NCBI RefSeq assembly: GCF_050563545.1
Contig: NZ_JBNXUM010000002.1
Location: forward strand, 248,001-312,000
Length of the DNA: 64,000 nucleotides
Reading direction: 5' to 3'
DNA from: Falsiroseomonas sp050563545
GTDB lineage: Bacteria > Pseudomonadota > Alphaproteobacteria > Acetobacterales > Acetobacteraceae
The stretch's first letter is position 1. Every line of letters begins with the position of its first letter. Made by a program: the position numbers and the translations under genes. This document shows positions 8,731 to 17,074 of this stretch, one piece after another. The notes beneath the pieces were generated by a model. The model worked only from the letters and a program-made list of their open reading frames with translations. It had not been told where the DNA came from and ran no database searches.

Positions 8731-10763
8731 ACCAGAATCTCGGTGGGCAACTGCAGCTCGGCGTGCTTGCGCACGTCCTGCGCCGGCGCTGGCGGGTCGT
8801 GGCTGCGGGCACCCTGCTCGCCGGCACGGCCGCGTTGACGATCGGCCTGGTGGTGCCGCCGCGCTACACGGCCAAGGCGCAGATCGTCCTGGAGGCGCCG
8901 ACGGGCAGCTCACCCCGCTTCGACGACGCCGCGGTGGAAACCTGGGCGGAGCTTCTCTCGACGGACAGTCACATCCGGCGGCTCGATGAGAGCCTCAGGA
9001 CGAATCCGATCGTGCCCGGATCCGAGGACTTCCAGCGGCCCGTGCTGAGCACTCTGCTCGACGTCGTCCGGGCAACCCTTGCACCGATGTTCGGGAACGG
9101 GGCGCAGGCTCCCTCCGGCACCGGAGAGGAGGCGGGCGCGGCGCCGAGGTCCATGCCGGACCTGGATCAGCTCCAGTTGAGGTTGAGGTCCTTCAAGGAG
9201 CGCGCATCCCGTGTGCTGTCGGTCACTTTCACCTGGCCCGATCCGAATGTCGCGGCTGCCATCGCGAACCGCAGCGCAACGTTGTTCCTGGAGGACAACC
9301 TCCAGCGCCAGCAGCTCGAGCGTGACCGCGACCTCCGGGCATTGCGCTATCGCGTCGAACGCGCCCGCAGCGACGTGAACCGCGCCGGGGCGGCGGTCGC
9401 ACGGTACCGGGTCGAGCATGGCGTGTCTGATGCCGATCGGGCCGACCAGACGGACGCGCAGATCGCCGAGGTGAGCCGTCAGCTCGCCGTCGCCAGCGCC
9501 GATCTTGCGGCCCGCAGGCAGGCCGGCCTGCAGGACGGCGCCGTCTCGCTTGCGGCCGGTCGGCCCGCCGCGTCCCAGTTCAGCGCCGGCGCAGCCCCGG
9601 TGGGCGGCACGGATGCGGCGACGCTCGAAGCCCGGGTGCGCTTCCTCGTCGCGCGGCTTGCCTCTCTGCAGGAGGCGAGCGCGCTGGCGCGTACCGACGA
9701 GGCGCAGCTCCGCGAACTGCGCCTGGAAGCGGCCTCCGCCGCACAAGGCTATGAGGCGGTGCTGCGCCAGGAAGCGGAACTGCGCGACAGCCCCGTCCAG
9801 CCCGCCGCGAGACTGGTCTCGGTTGCCAACGCGCCGGACGAGCCGAGCTCGCCGGACCCGATCCTCTTTCTCGCGCCGGCTCTCCTGGTGGGCGCGGTCG
9901 GTAGCAGCCTGCTCGCCATTGCCCTTGATCGCCTCGACCGTCGCGTGCGCGACGCGCGCGCGGCAGAGGCGGCACTCGGCGTGCCGTGCATCGGCGTCGT
10001 GCCGCGCGCGCGACGCCTGGCCACGTTGCACTCGGTGCTGGCGCTGCTGCGCGAGCCCTTCGCGCCCTACACCAAGGCGATCCGCTCCGTCGTGATGGCG
10101 ATGCTCGGCCTTTCGATGGAGCAGCAGCGCGGCAAGGTCATCCTCGTCACCTCCGGCGCGGGCAGGGAGGGCAAGACGACGCTGGCGCTCAGCTTCGCCT
10201 GCTATGTCGCCCTTCTTCGGCGCAAGGTGCTCGTGATCGACCTCGACCTGCCCTCGCCCAGCCTGGTTCGGCGTCTCGGCGCCGATGACGGACCCGGCGT
10301 GCTGGAGGTGCTGCAGGGCATGCCCGCCGAGGCGGCCATCCGCACCAGCCCCGAGATCGGCATCGACTATCTTTCCCTCACGCCCGCAGCGGCCGACCCG
10401 CTGCTGCTGATCGCCGACGAGAGCTTGAGGACGCTGCTCGCGGAGATGCGGCGCCGCTACGACTGTGTCGTCATCGACGGCGCGCCGCTTATCGGCAATC
10501 CGGAGACGCGGGTGCTCGTCGCCCTGGCCGATCACGTGCTGCTGGCGCTGAAATGGGGCTCCACCAGACTAGACACGGCTCGGGCCGCCCTGCGGGAGAT
10601 CCCGAAGGCGCTCGAGCGCGACGGCGATGCGACGCCGGTGAGCGCGGTGCTGATGCAGGTCGATCTGCGGCGCTACGCTATCGATGCCGCCGCGCCAGGT
10701 GGCGACGATGCGCTCCGCCAGCGGATCGCGCCACCATTCGACCACCGCATCTCCGGCGCATGA
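8727..10763 (+). CDS. Polysaccharide co-polymerase/tyrosine-kinase-like protein (Wzc/ExoP type)
   Basis: A 678-residue inner-membrane protein controlling chain length and export. An N-terminal Wzz domain with a first helix (VVAAGTLLAGTAALTIGLVV) leads into a long periplasmic coiled coil (about 140-370) and a second helix (LFLAPALLVGAVGSSLLAIA). A cytoplasmic BY-kinase-like ATPase follows, with Walker A GAGREGKTT (477-485), Walker A' VLVIDLDLP and Walker B CVVIDGAPL. The C-terminus lacks the tyrosine cluster of classical Wzc proteins; only one Tyr is seen near the end, so autophosphorylation may be absent or occur elsewhere. It starts inside the ligase stop and ends in the next gene's start, both as ATGA overlaps. 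Confidence 0.88.
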   Translation: MNQNLGGQLQLGVLAHVLRRRWRVVAAGTLLAGTAALTIGLVVPPRYTAKAQIVLEAPTGSSPRFDDAAVETWAELLSTDSHIRRLDESLRTNPIVPGSEDFQRPVLSTLLDVVRATLAPMFGNGAQAPSGTGEEAGAAPRSMPDLDQLQLRLRSFKERASRVLSVTFTWPDPNVAAAIANRSATLFLEDNLQRQQLERDRDLRALRYRVERARSDVNRAGAAVARYRVEHGVSDADRADQTDAQIAEVSRQLAVASADLAARRQAGLQDGAVSLAAGRPAASQFSAGAAPVGGTDAATLEARVRFLVARLASLQEASALARTDEAQLRELRLEAASAAQGYEAVLRQEAELRDSPVQPAARLVSVANAPDEPSSPDPILFLAPALLVGAVGSSLLAIALDRLDRRVRDARAAEAALGVPCIGVVPRARRLATLHSVLALLREPFAPYTKAIRSVVMAMLGLSMEQQRGKVILVTSGAGREGKTTLALSFACYVALLRRKVLVIDLDLPSPSLVRRLGADDGPGVLEVLQGMPAEAAIRTSPEIGIDYLSLTPAAADPLLLIADESLRTLLAEMRRRYDCVVIDGAPLIGNPETRVLVALADHVLLALKWGSTRLDTARAALREIPKALERDGDATPVSAVLMQVDLRRYAIDAAAPGGDDALRQRIAPPFDHRISGA

Positions 10764-11701
10764 AGATGGAGACGGGCCAGGTGGACGAGGCAAGTGGCTT
10801 GATGCGCTTCTCCCCGCCCGGGATGGCAGGGCGACTCCGGATCGCCGTCGCGAGCCTGGTCCTGCTCCTGTCGTTCCCGGCCATCGCCGAGACCCGGCGC
10901 GAAGCGCCGCTGCACTACGCCGTCAATCTCCGCGGCGAGTACGCACGCGCGGCGTCCGTCGGCTTCAACCTGGCCGATGTCTCCTCTCCCTCGGCGCTCG
11001 ACCTGCTTCCCGAAGGCATGAAGGGTCTGCTCTGGCTTCGCAGTGGGTTCAACGGGCGGCGCAACGAATGCGCGTGGCGGATGGATGACGCGGACGTCCG
11101 CAGCATGGTCGTGGCCGTGCGCGGCCATCCGCGCTTCAGCGGCATCTACTTCATTGCGGACGAGCCGCATCCGTCGCTCTGTCCGGAAGCGCCTCGGCGG
11201 ATCGCGGAGCGCAGCGCCCTGATCCGCTACCTGCATCCAGGGGCCAGGACGTTCATCGTGGTGCTCAACACCTCGAGGTACCCCGATGAACTCGCGCAGC
11301 TGCGCGATGCCGCGGACTATGTCGGGATCGACCCGTACCCCTGCAATCGGAAGAACGCGGCGCGGGGCTGCGACCTTCGCGCAATGCGTGAGCGCATCGA
11401 AGGCGCCCTGGCCGCCGGCATCGCGCCGGAGCGCCTGGTGCCGGTCTTCCAGGCTTTCGGACAGTCCTGCAGCACCGCTGCGCCGGGGTATCAGCGCCTG
11501 CCGACCGAGGCCGAGATGCGGGCCATGTTCGACCTGTGGGACGAGCTTGTCCCGCCGGCGCGCCGTCCCTTCGACATGACGTATTCCTGGGGCGCGCAGC
11601 CGCGTCATGCCTGCCCGACGCTCGCGATGGCGGATGGCCGCGAGGCTCCGGACCTGCTCGCCGTGTTCACGCGCTATTTCACGCTGCTGGTGGGGCGCTG
11701 A
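10760..11701 (+). CDS. Secreted protein of unknown function in the EPS operon, possible TIM-barrel hydrolase-like
   Basis: A 313-residue protein whose ATG at 10760 overlaps the co-polymerase stop by four bases. Internal ATGs at 10802 and 10823 are alternative starts. A hydrophobic segment ending in AIAETR (around residues 20-37) looks like a signal peptide. The mature part has alternating beta-strand and helix-like segments (YFIADEPHPS, IVVLNTSRY, YVGIDPYPC, LVPVFQAFG, MTYSWGAQPRHACPT), suggesting a glycoside-hydrolase-like TIM barrel. The Glu in IADEPH and the Asp in VGIDPYP are candidate acidic residues. Several cysteines may form disulfides. I do not recognise the family; a polysaccharide-trimming role is inferred from position only. 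Confidence 0.7.
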   Translation: MKMETGQVDEASGLMRFSPPGMAGRLRIAVASLVLLLSFPAIAETRREAPLHYAVNLRGEYARAASVGFNLADVSSPSALDLLPEGMKGLLWLRSGFNGRRNECAWRMDDADVRSMVVAVRGHPRFSGIYFIADEPHPSLCPEAPRRIAERSALIRYLHPGARTFIVVLNTSRYPDELAQLRDAADYVGIDPYPCNRKNAARGCDLRAMRERIEGALAAGIAPERLVPVFQAFGQSCSTAAPGYQRLPTEAEMRAMFDLWDELVPPARRPFDMTYSWGAQPRHACPTLAMADGREAPDLLAVFTRYFTLLVGR

Positions 11702-11850
11702 ACGCATGCGCCTCTTTGCATCACGCGACGCAGGCCGGCCGACTTGGCGGAGGCGCTGCCCCGAGTTCGTGCCTTCTGAGTGGGTAGCCGTGGACCTGCT
11801 CCGCGGCTGCCGTGCGTGAACTACTTGCCCGACATCGTAGGTGTGTAGAT

Positions 11851-13131
11851 ATGAACCGAGACACAGCCAAGTCGCCGATCGCATCGGAGCGAGTCAGCGC
11901 GTACTGTGCCCGTGGCGACGATCGAGGTCCACGGATTCTCCTGGTTGGAGGAGAGGACCATGACCTGCGCATAGCCTTCCTTCTCGCGCTGCGAGCGGAG
12001 GGATATTGCGTCTCCGCGGCCGGGACCGGCGACGCCGCGCCCTTCGCGCAGGCTGGGCTGACTTACCACTCGTTCCATTTCGACCGGTCCGCTAACCCGC
12101 TGGCGGATTGGTTGAGCCTCGGCGCGCTCACGCGGATCTTCGGGCAGGTAAGGCCCGACATCGTCCAGTCATTTGACACCAAGCCGAACATCCTCGTCCC
12201 GCTGGCGGCCGGACGAGTGGGCGGTTTCCCTGTTGTGCGTACTATTAACGGAATGGGCTGGCTCTACTCGTCGAAGGCGCCGCTCGCCCTGGCGCTCCGC
12301 CCGGCCTACTGCGCCCTGAACCGATTAGCCGCTCGCTGGACCTCGGCCAGCGTGTTCCAGAACAGGGAGGACATGAGCTACTTCGAACGAAATGGGATGG
12401 TAGGCGACGGCGTGAGCCGGCTCATCCCTGGCTCCGGCGTGGACATTGCCGCTTTCCGCCCCGTCCCGAGTGCCGGCGACTCGCCGGCCGAATTGCGAGA
12501 GCAACTCGGACTTGGCACGTCGCCAGTCGTGGTGACTGTGACGCGCGTGACACGGGAGAAGGGCATTCCCACCCTTCTCCAGGCAGCAGCGCTGGTCCAC
12601 GCGGCGCGGCCGGACGTGCGCTTCCTGCTGGTCGGGCCACGGGAGGGCACCGGGCGCTTCGCGGTGTCGCAGGCCGAAATCGATGCACACGCCCCCTATG
12701 TCGTCGCGACCGGCAAGCGATCGGATGTGCCCGCGCTTCTCCGGCTCGCTGACGTCTTCGCTTTCCCCACCGAGTTCCGCGAAGGGGTCCCCCGCGTGCT
12801 GCTCGAAGCCGCAGTTGCAGGGCTTCCGATCATCGCGACGCGCATGCCGGGTTGCACCGATGTCGTCGAGCATGGCCATACCGGCATCCTTGTGACGCCG
12901 GGTTCCCCCCAGGAGCTGGCCCAGGCGATCCTGCAGGCTCTGGCGGACCCTGCGGCGGGACGGATCATGGCGGAGCGCGCAGCGGAACTCGTCAGGCGGG
13001 AGTTCTCCCTCGAGCTCACGGTCGACCGCTACAGGAAGCTGTATGCCGAGCTTCTGACGAGCGCTTCAGCGATCCCGTCGCGGCCGATCCAGAGGCCAGC
13101 ATTGTCGCGGGCCGACGACGCGATTCCGTAG
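11851..13131 (+). CDS. GT4-family glycosyltransferase
   Basis: A 426-residue GT-B fold enzyme. The N-terminal domain has ILLVGGEDHDLR and DIVQSFDTKPNILVPLAA, the latter typical of WbcX/PglA-like family 4 transferases. The C-terminal nucleotide-sugar domain has VTRVTREKGIPTLLQAA, FLLVGPREG and the E-x7-E type motif FREGVPRVLLEAAVAG. It adds a sugar to the lipid-linked repeat unit on the cytoplasmic side. ATG at 11851 is preferred; an in-frame GTG at 11812 is possible, and neither has a strong ribosome site. A 149-base gap separates it from the upstream gene, so it may have its own promoter. Donor and acceptor are unknown. Confidence 0.85.
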   Translation: MNRDTAKSPIASERVSAYCARGDDRGPRILLVGGEDHDLRIAFLLALRAEGYCVSAAGTGDAAPFAQAGLTYHSFHFDRSANPLADWLSLGALTRIFGQVRPDIVQSFDTKPNILVPLAAGRVGGFPVVRTINGMGWLYSSKAPLALALRPAYCALNRLAARWTSASVFQNREDMSYFERNGMVGDGVSRLIPGSGVDIAAFRPVPSAGDSPAELREQLGLGTSPVVVTVTRVTREKGIPTLLQAAALVHAARPDVRFLLVGPREGTGRFAVSQAEIDAHAPYVVATGKRSDVPALLRLADVFAFPTEFREGVPRVLLEAAVAGLPIIATRMPGCTDVVEHGHTGILVTPGSPQELAQAILQALADPAAGRIMAERAAELVRREFSLELTVDRYRKLYAELLTSASAIPSRPIQRPALSRADDAIP

Positions 13132-13385
13132 CACCGGCTCTGCGTGTCCGGGCAACGCAGCAAAGCGCGGGCCGCTCTCCACGAATCGCGGGACGCCCCG
13201 ATCGTGCTGGTGTTGCGCACCGGGCAGGCCACACCAAGGGCGGGAAGGCAGATGAAGAACGAGCCGTATTGTGAGCTGCTCGAATGACTTGCCGGACGGC
13301 CCGCGCCGCTCCGCGCAGGACTTCAGCATGCGACCGTGACGGCGCGGATCTCTTGAAGAAATCCAGCGTGCGGGCTGGCGACCCG
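13132..13385. other. Convergent gap, no gene recognised
   Basis: These 254 bases lie between the ends of the glycosyltransferase (plus) and the LuxR-type regulator (minus). A short reading near 13225 (GHTKGG) recalls an IS5-type transposase motif, but nothing around it supports an element. No convincing terminator hairpin or gene was seen. Confidence 0.4.
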
Positions 13386-14057
13386 CTAGCGCGGGGTGGC
13401 CTGGTCGAAGCCGAGACCGTTTGCCTTGGCCCACATCGCCGCTTCCGTACGATTCCTGGCCTTCAACTTCCGCAGGATGCGTTTCATGTGGACTTTCACG
13501 GTCGCCTCGCTGACGCCGATCTGGCGAGCGATGATCTTGTTCGAACTGCCTGCGCTCAAGGAGCGAAGCACGTCCACCTCGCGCGGCGAGAGATGGGAGA
13601 ACTCGCTGGCACAGAGCCCGCCGCCGGGAATCGAGATATGAGCACTCCCGAGTGTCGAGTTTCGAGGTATCCCGAGCATCAGCCTCTCCCCGAGAGCAAT
13701 CATGTCGAGAGCCTTAATGAGAGCCTGCGCATCTATGTTGCGTACCATCAACCCGTCAAGGAACGACCAGATTTGCGATACCTCATAGGCGGTGACGGAA
13801 TCGACAAGAGCCACAATTTTTGCTTTCGGCATACGTGCGCGGATGCCCTCCATTTGTTCGGAGCAATCCGCCAGGTAAGTCGCAGGAAGAGAAACCATTA
13901 ATATGTCTGCTATCTTACCAAGTTCAGATTCGCAAAAATCATCTAAGCTTCTAGTACAATAGAAAATATCGTAGCCTGCATCAACCAAGACATGCTTGAT
14001 GCCTTCTAGGAATATTGGAGTAGGTTCGACGATTGCTATGCGGGTCTTGTCGTTCAT
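13386..14057 (-). CDS. LuxR/NarL-type transcription regulator with a degenerate receiver domain
   Basis: A 223-residue protein. The N-terminal 120 residues fold-match a response-regulator receiver, but key residues are missing: the acidic pair is reduced to one Glu (IVEPTP), and the phospho-acceptor Asp is replaced by Ser (DILMVSLP, Ser about 56). The C-terminal LuxR helix-turn-helix is intact (LSPREVDVLRSLSAGSSNKI, GVSEATVKVHMKRILRKL). It probably binds DNA without phosphorylation control, perhaps via protein or ligand contacts. ATG at 14057 has AGGAGGG just upstream. Its codons and the upstream region are more AT-rich than the neighbours, suggesting transfer. It borders the EPS cluster and may regulate it (inference). 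Confidence 0.85.
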   Translation of the reverse strand: MNDKTRIAIVEPTPIFLEGIKHVLVDAGYDIFYCTRSLDDFCESELGKIADILMVSLPATYLADCSEQMEGIRARMPKAKIVALVDSVTAYEVSQIWSFLDGLMVRNIDAQALIKALDMIALGERLMLGIPRNSTLGSAHISIPGGGLCASEFSHLSPREVDVLRSLSAGSSNKIIARQIGVSEATVKVHMKRILRKLKARNRTEAAMWAKANGLGFDQATPR

Positions 14058-14457
14058 ACGACCCTCCTAATTTAGTATAGATCAAAATATTCGATTCTTA
14101 TTGATTGGTCGGTATTCGTACCGGAATCGTCTAATAGACGTGCGCCTGATTGACATATTCCTGGATTCATTAGGCTCCCGCAAGTGACTAGCGCCACGAT
14201 CCGGTCACTTATGTGTCAAAATACCTCATTCGATTGAAAACATTTGCTTCGACAAAACCGGCAGTTTGTTAGTTTCCGTTCGTCCGGTAGCATTCGAGGA
14301 ACTGCTGGAAAATCCAATCTTGACCGGCGTGTAGGGTTGAGGGGCTCTCGCCCCTAATCGAGCAACGCCGCTGTCACTGACAACAGGCTGCCACTTGCGA
14401 AGCTGCTGGCGAAAAGCAGAAGGCAGCCTTGACCTTAATGCACTTAAGCCTGCGCAG
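14058..14457. promoter_or_regulatory. AT-rich upstream region of the LuxR-type gene, no gene
   Basis: This 400-base stretch is the most AT-rich of the left half (about 14060-14300) and must hold the promoter of the minus-strand regulator. TATACT lies on the minus strand shortly before its ribosome site. A small GC hairpin (GGGGC-TCTC-GCCCC) is at 14341-14354. No open frame of interest was seen. The right end may include the outer flank of the IS256 remnant, whose terminal repeat could not be identified. Confidence 0.45.
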
Positions 14458-14830
14458 CGTCGCCGAGGCGGTGCTGCGGATGCTTATGGTCGCCAACGTG
14501 GAGGGCCCGTTGGGCGCCGGGTAGCACGAGCGCGTCGGCGAGCGGCTGAACGACCGCAAGGGCTTCCGCGGCGGCACGCGCCACACGCGGCTCGGCGCCC
14601 AGCAGCGGCGCATTTCCAAGGCCCTGGATCGGCGGGGTCTCGACGCGGTGAGTTGCCGAGTTGGTGCAGGCCATGGGCCTGCCGACGACCTCGAAGCCGT
14701 CAACGCCGCCGCGAGAACTGAATGCGGAACGCGCTCGCGCATGGCGGCAAGCCCCGGCAGTCCTTGCACTCGGCCACGCTGCGCTTAGCGTTCCAGGCGC
14801 GGTGCGAGTGGCGCTTCAACTGCGCGCCGC
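14458..14830 (+). pseudogene. IS256-family transposase remnant (internally deleted, frameshifted)
   Basis: Three pieces of an IS256-type transposase are readable in changing frames. Near 14460-14570 is VAEAVLRMLMVANVEG, then an in-frame TAG, then HERVGERLNDRKGFR and TRLG. At about 14655-14700 is ELVQAMGLPTTSKPSTP, matching the family's conserved LVQAMG-SKS region. At 14722-14800 is MRNALAHGGKPRQSLHSATL, the C-terminal RNALAHAGK region. The catalytic core between the last two pieces is deleted. Stop codon, frameshifts and deletion show that it is inactive. Confidence 0.7.
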
Positions 14831-15182
14831 CTCGCCGTCTGCTCAGAACCCTGGCCAACTGGACTGGCCTGGACGAGCTTCGGATCCCCGCTCCTAGCCT
14901 TCGCTAGGTCAGCCCCATCCGCAATTCGGCGGGTGACACGCTGCGGCGTCTGGGGGCCACCACGCTGCTGCGTGTGCCGAACTGCTGTAACGCCGTCTCA
15001 AGGGCAAGGCGTAACTACCGCTGCATCCATTGCCAAAGCCTACCACCAGAGTCCCAGGCCGCTCCCTCCAATGCGGCATCGGTGGCCACGGTCAGGCGTT
15101 TATCATGGCCATTGGGCATTCAGCTTAGGGCGCTATTGATCGCGAAGGCATCCGAAACAGGTTTTTCCGGGAGGACGGGCTT
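14831..15182. other. Gap between insertion-sequence remnants, no gene recognised
   Basis: About 350 bases with no convincing coding frame, conserved motif or hairpin. Composition is intermediate. The end (GGGAGG at 15169-15174) is the ribosome site of the small membrane protein starting at 15183. Confidence 0.4.
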
Positions 15183-15455
15183 ATGTGGGCAGTCGCCGTA
15201 GCCCTGTTCTGCGGCCTTGGCTGGTGGCTCGTGTCGCTCGTCGCAGAAAACCCGCGGACGTGGCCTTACTTGGCCGCTTATCTCGTGCTCGGGCCGGCTC
15301 TCATGTTCACCTGGGGACGGCTAGAAGAGCGGCTGGGCATCGCGGCTGCCGCGCGGCCGGACGAGGAGGTGACGGCAAGCGACACCGCAGCTGCCAAGCG
15401 CCCAGTCCAAAGCCGCGTTGAAGTTGCCCCGCTTCCGTGGACGGTTAGCGGGTAG
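15183..15455 (+). CDS. Small two-helix membrane protein, 3' end probably replaced by IS sequence
   Basis: A 90-residue reading frame starting at ATG 15183 with GGGAGG nine bases upstream. Two hydrophobic segments (WAVAVALFCGLGWWLVSLVA and YLAAYLVLGPALMFTW) are followed by a charged tail. The last 12 or so codons lie in what looks like the terminal repeat of the adjacent IS3-family element (TGAAGTTGCCCCGC from 15419). The natural C-terminus was therefore probably lost on insertion and a new stop was acquired at 15453-15455. No family recognised; function unknown. Confidence 0.5.
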   Translation: MWAVAVALFCGLGWWLVSLVAENPRTWPYLAAYLVLGPALMFTWGRLEERLGIAAAARPDEEVTASDTAAAKRPVQSRVEVAPLPWTVSG

Positions 15456-15740
15456 GGATCTGTTGTTTTCGGCCATGGCTCTGGCTTCGTGTTCGATGGG
15501 CGAGAGGTAGCCCAGGGCCGAGTGGCGCTTGGTGGGGTTGTAGAAGCCCTCGATGAAAGCGAACACCGCCATCCGCGCCACGGCCTGGGAGCGGAAGCTG
15601 CGGCGGTCCAGCAGCTCGCACTCGAGGGTGGCGGAGAAAGCCTCGGCCATGGCGTTGTCGTAGGCATCGCCGACCGAACCGGTGGAGGGGCGGACGCCCG
15701 CTTCCTTGCACCTGGCCATCGGAGGGCGTCCGTCGTTCGA
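15419..15740 (-). mobile_element. IS3-family element remnant: 3' part of the OrfB integrase
   Basis: On the minus strand the C-terminal third of an IS3-type DDE transposase is readable. It includes CKEAGVRPSTGSVGDAYDNA, MAEAFSATLECELLDRRSF, FIEGFYNPTKRHSALGYLSP, with the catalytic Glu in the MAEAF region. The N-terminal DD part and OrfA are missing. The right part ends in a probable terminal inverted repeat at 15419-15442 (TGAAGTTGCCCCGCTTCCGT), which abuts the truncated small membrane gene. The partner terminal repeat was not found. The fragment cannot transpose by itself. Confidence 0.75.
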
Positions 15741-15960
15741 CCTCGGCCAGAACGGCATTTCAGCGTCGGCGCGCCTCGAGGCCTCGGCCCTCTCCGCCAG
15801 GTCCTTCCGCCATGCGGCAACACGGCTTCGTCATCCTCAATCGCTCGTAGAACGGACGGCGACATCCCACATCTGAACAGTCAACCCGTGCGGTCCTTGG
15901 CCCTGCCCGACGCGCCTCTGCGGAGCGCGGGCCTGGTGTTCGATCATCGGCAGGCTGATT

Positions 15961-15982
15961 CGGCGCGCGAGAGCGCGCGCCG
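15961..15982 (+). promoter_or_regulatory. GC hairpin in the 5' untranslated region of the cold-shock gene
   Basis: A perfect 8-base stem (CGGCGCGC at 15961-15968 and GCGCGCCG at 15975-15982) with a six-base loop, ending 26 bases before the csp start. No T-run follows, so it is unlikely to be a terminator. Structured leaders are known to control csp mRNAs; such a role here is inference. Confidence 0.45.
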
Positions 15983-16008
15983 AGGCCTCTCGTTCATCGG
16001 AACATCCC

Positions 16009-16215
16009 ATGCAGACCGGCACCGTGAAGTGGTTCAACTCGACCAAGGGCTACGGCTTCATCCAACCCGAGGACGGCTCGGGCGACGTGTTCGTCCATGC
16101 GTCGGAGGTGGAACGGGCCGGGCTCGGCACCCTCAGCGAAGGCCAGAAGATCGGGTTCGAGGTCGAGCAGGGACGGCAGGGCAAGACCTCCGCCGTCCAG
16201 CTGCAGCGCGCGTGA
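16009..16215 (+). CDS. Cold-shock domain protein (CspA family)
   Basis: A 68-residue single cold-shock domain that binds single-stranded RNA and DNA and acts as an RNA chaperone. It starts MQTGTVKWFNSTKGYGFIQP and carries both RNA-binding motifs, RNP1 (KGYGFI) and RNP2 (VFVHAS), at standard spacing. Length is normal for the family. No clear ribosome site is visible; the 5' leader has a strong hairpin. Its TGA overlaps the ATG of the next gene (TGATG), so the two are probably co-translated. It is the first gene of the 16-26 kb stress-type island. Confidence 0.95.
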   Translation: MQTGTVKWFNSTKGYGFIQPEDGSGDVFVHASEVERAGLGTLSEGQKIGFEVEQGRQGKTSAVQLQRA

Positions 16216-16454
16216 TGACGCTCGCGCCCGGCCGCTCGCGGATCGGCCCGCACGAATTCGCCGTCGGCCAGGACGTCGAGTTCATGCCTTCCGTCTTCGA
16301 CCGCAACATCCCGCGCGGTGGCTATGTCGTCACGCGTGCCCTGCCGGGCGACGACGACGGCAGGACTTACCGCGCCCGCAGCAGCACCGACGGGCTGGAG
16401 AGGGTGTTCCGCGAAGCGCAGCTCAAGGCGGGCCGGGCCTTCTTCCGGGCCTGA
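16215..16454 (+). CDS. Small conserved hypothetical protein downstream of csp
   Basis: A 79-residue protein whose ATG at 16215 shares a base with the csp stop. The core FAVGQDVEFMPSVFDRNIPR followed by YVVTRALPGD and YRARSSTDGLERVFREAQL looks like a small beta-barrel or SH3-like fold. It resembles short alphaproteobacterial hypothetical proteins with the pattern G-x-V-x-F...FDRN...Y-x-V...ERV-x-E-x-x-L. No catalytic residues are evident. Coupling to csp suggests the same conditions of expression. Confidence 0.7.
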   Translation: MTLAPGRSRIGPHEFAVGQDVEFMPSVFDRNIPRGGYVVTRALPGDDDGRTYRARSSTDGLERVFREAQLKAGRAFFRA

Positions 16455-16503
16455 CGACCTTGCCCGCCGACCGGCAACGGCGCGTCGAAGAAGGAGCAGG
16501 GAC

Positions 16504-16827
16504 ATGACGGCGGTTCCGGCCACCGCACCGCGGCACGCCCGATGGGATGGGCGCCGCGTGCTGTTCGAGGTGCGCCACGACGGGGCGGAACTGCCCTGCG
16601 CGATATCGCCGGACGCGCTGCGCGACCTGTCCGCGTCGCGCTGCTTCAAGCCGGCGGACCTGCTGCGCGTCTTCGCCGCCCATCGCATCCCGGTCGAGGC
16701 GATGGTCCTGAACAAGCTCCGGAGGCGAAGGTCGGCCATGCAGGGCCCGCTGATGCTCTGGTCGGGCGACATCGAGGAATTCGGCCCGGCCGCGCCGGCC
16801 GTTGCCGACCCGCCGGCCCTCGCATGA
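16504..16827 (+). CDS. DUF1488-family protein
   Basis: A 107-residue protein. ATG at 16504 has AAGGAG nine bases upstream. The pattern RVLFEVRHDGAELPCAISPD, then ALRDL, DLLRVFAAHRIPVEAMVLNK, fits DUF1488, small proteobacterial proteins of unknown role (F-x-V...C-x-I...AL...F..HR..IE..A..K). A proline/alanine-rich tail of about 20 residues follows. It lies 49 bases after the previous gene and overlaps the next small reading frame by four bases (ATGA). Confidence 0.7.
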   Translation: MTAVPATAPRHARWDGRRVLFEVRHDGAELPCAISPDALRDLSASRCFKPADLLRVFAAHRIPVEAMVLNKLRRRRSAMQGPLMLWSGDIEEFGPAAPAVADPPALA

Positions 16828-17000
16828 TCCTCACCCTCGTCCACCGGCTGCTCGGGCGGCTGCGCTACCGTCGCCGCTGGGGCCTGGCCGCCAGGACCGC
16901 GCGACAGGACGCCGCGCGCGCGATCCATCGCCACGACAGCCAGGCGGCGCCGGCCGGACGGCCCCTTGCGCCGGCGACGACGCCGCGTCGGGCCGCCTGA
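16824..17000 (+). CDS. Short arginine-rich open frame, possibly coding
   Basis: A 58-residue reading frame starting inside the DUF1488 stop (ATGA overlap). It begins with a short hydrophobic stretch (MILTLVHRLLGRL) and continues with a basic, low-complexity tail (RYRRRWGLAARTARQDAARA). No family is recognised. The overlap and position support coding; the composition is also compatible with chance reading in GC-rich DNA. Confidence 0.35.
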   Translation: MILTLVHRLLGRLRYRRRWGLAARTARQDAARAIHRHDSQAAPAGRPLAPATTPRRAA

Positions 17001-17074
17001 CCGCGGCGGCTCGCCCTTCGCAGGGCTCACCGCAAACTTCTCCGGCATCGCCGGCTTTTCCGCCTCTCGGGCCC

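Noticed and set aside
13132..13385. Possible IS5-type transposase fragment (GHTKGG)
   Set aside because: The matching stretch is only six residues, with nothing recognisable on either side.
15489..16454. A long frame joining the IS3 remnant region to the small gene after csp
   Set aside because: Only the last 79 residues (from 16215) show a conserved pattern; the rest is antisense transposase and csp in another frame.
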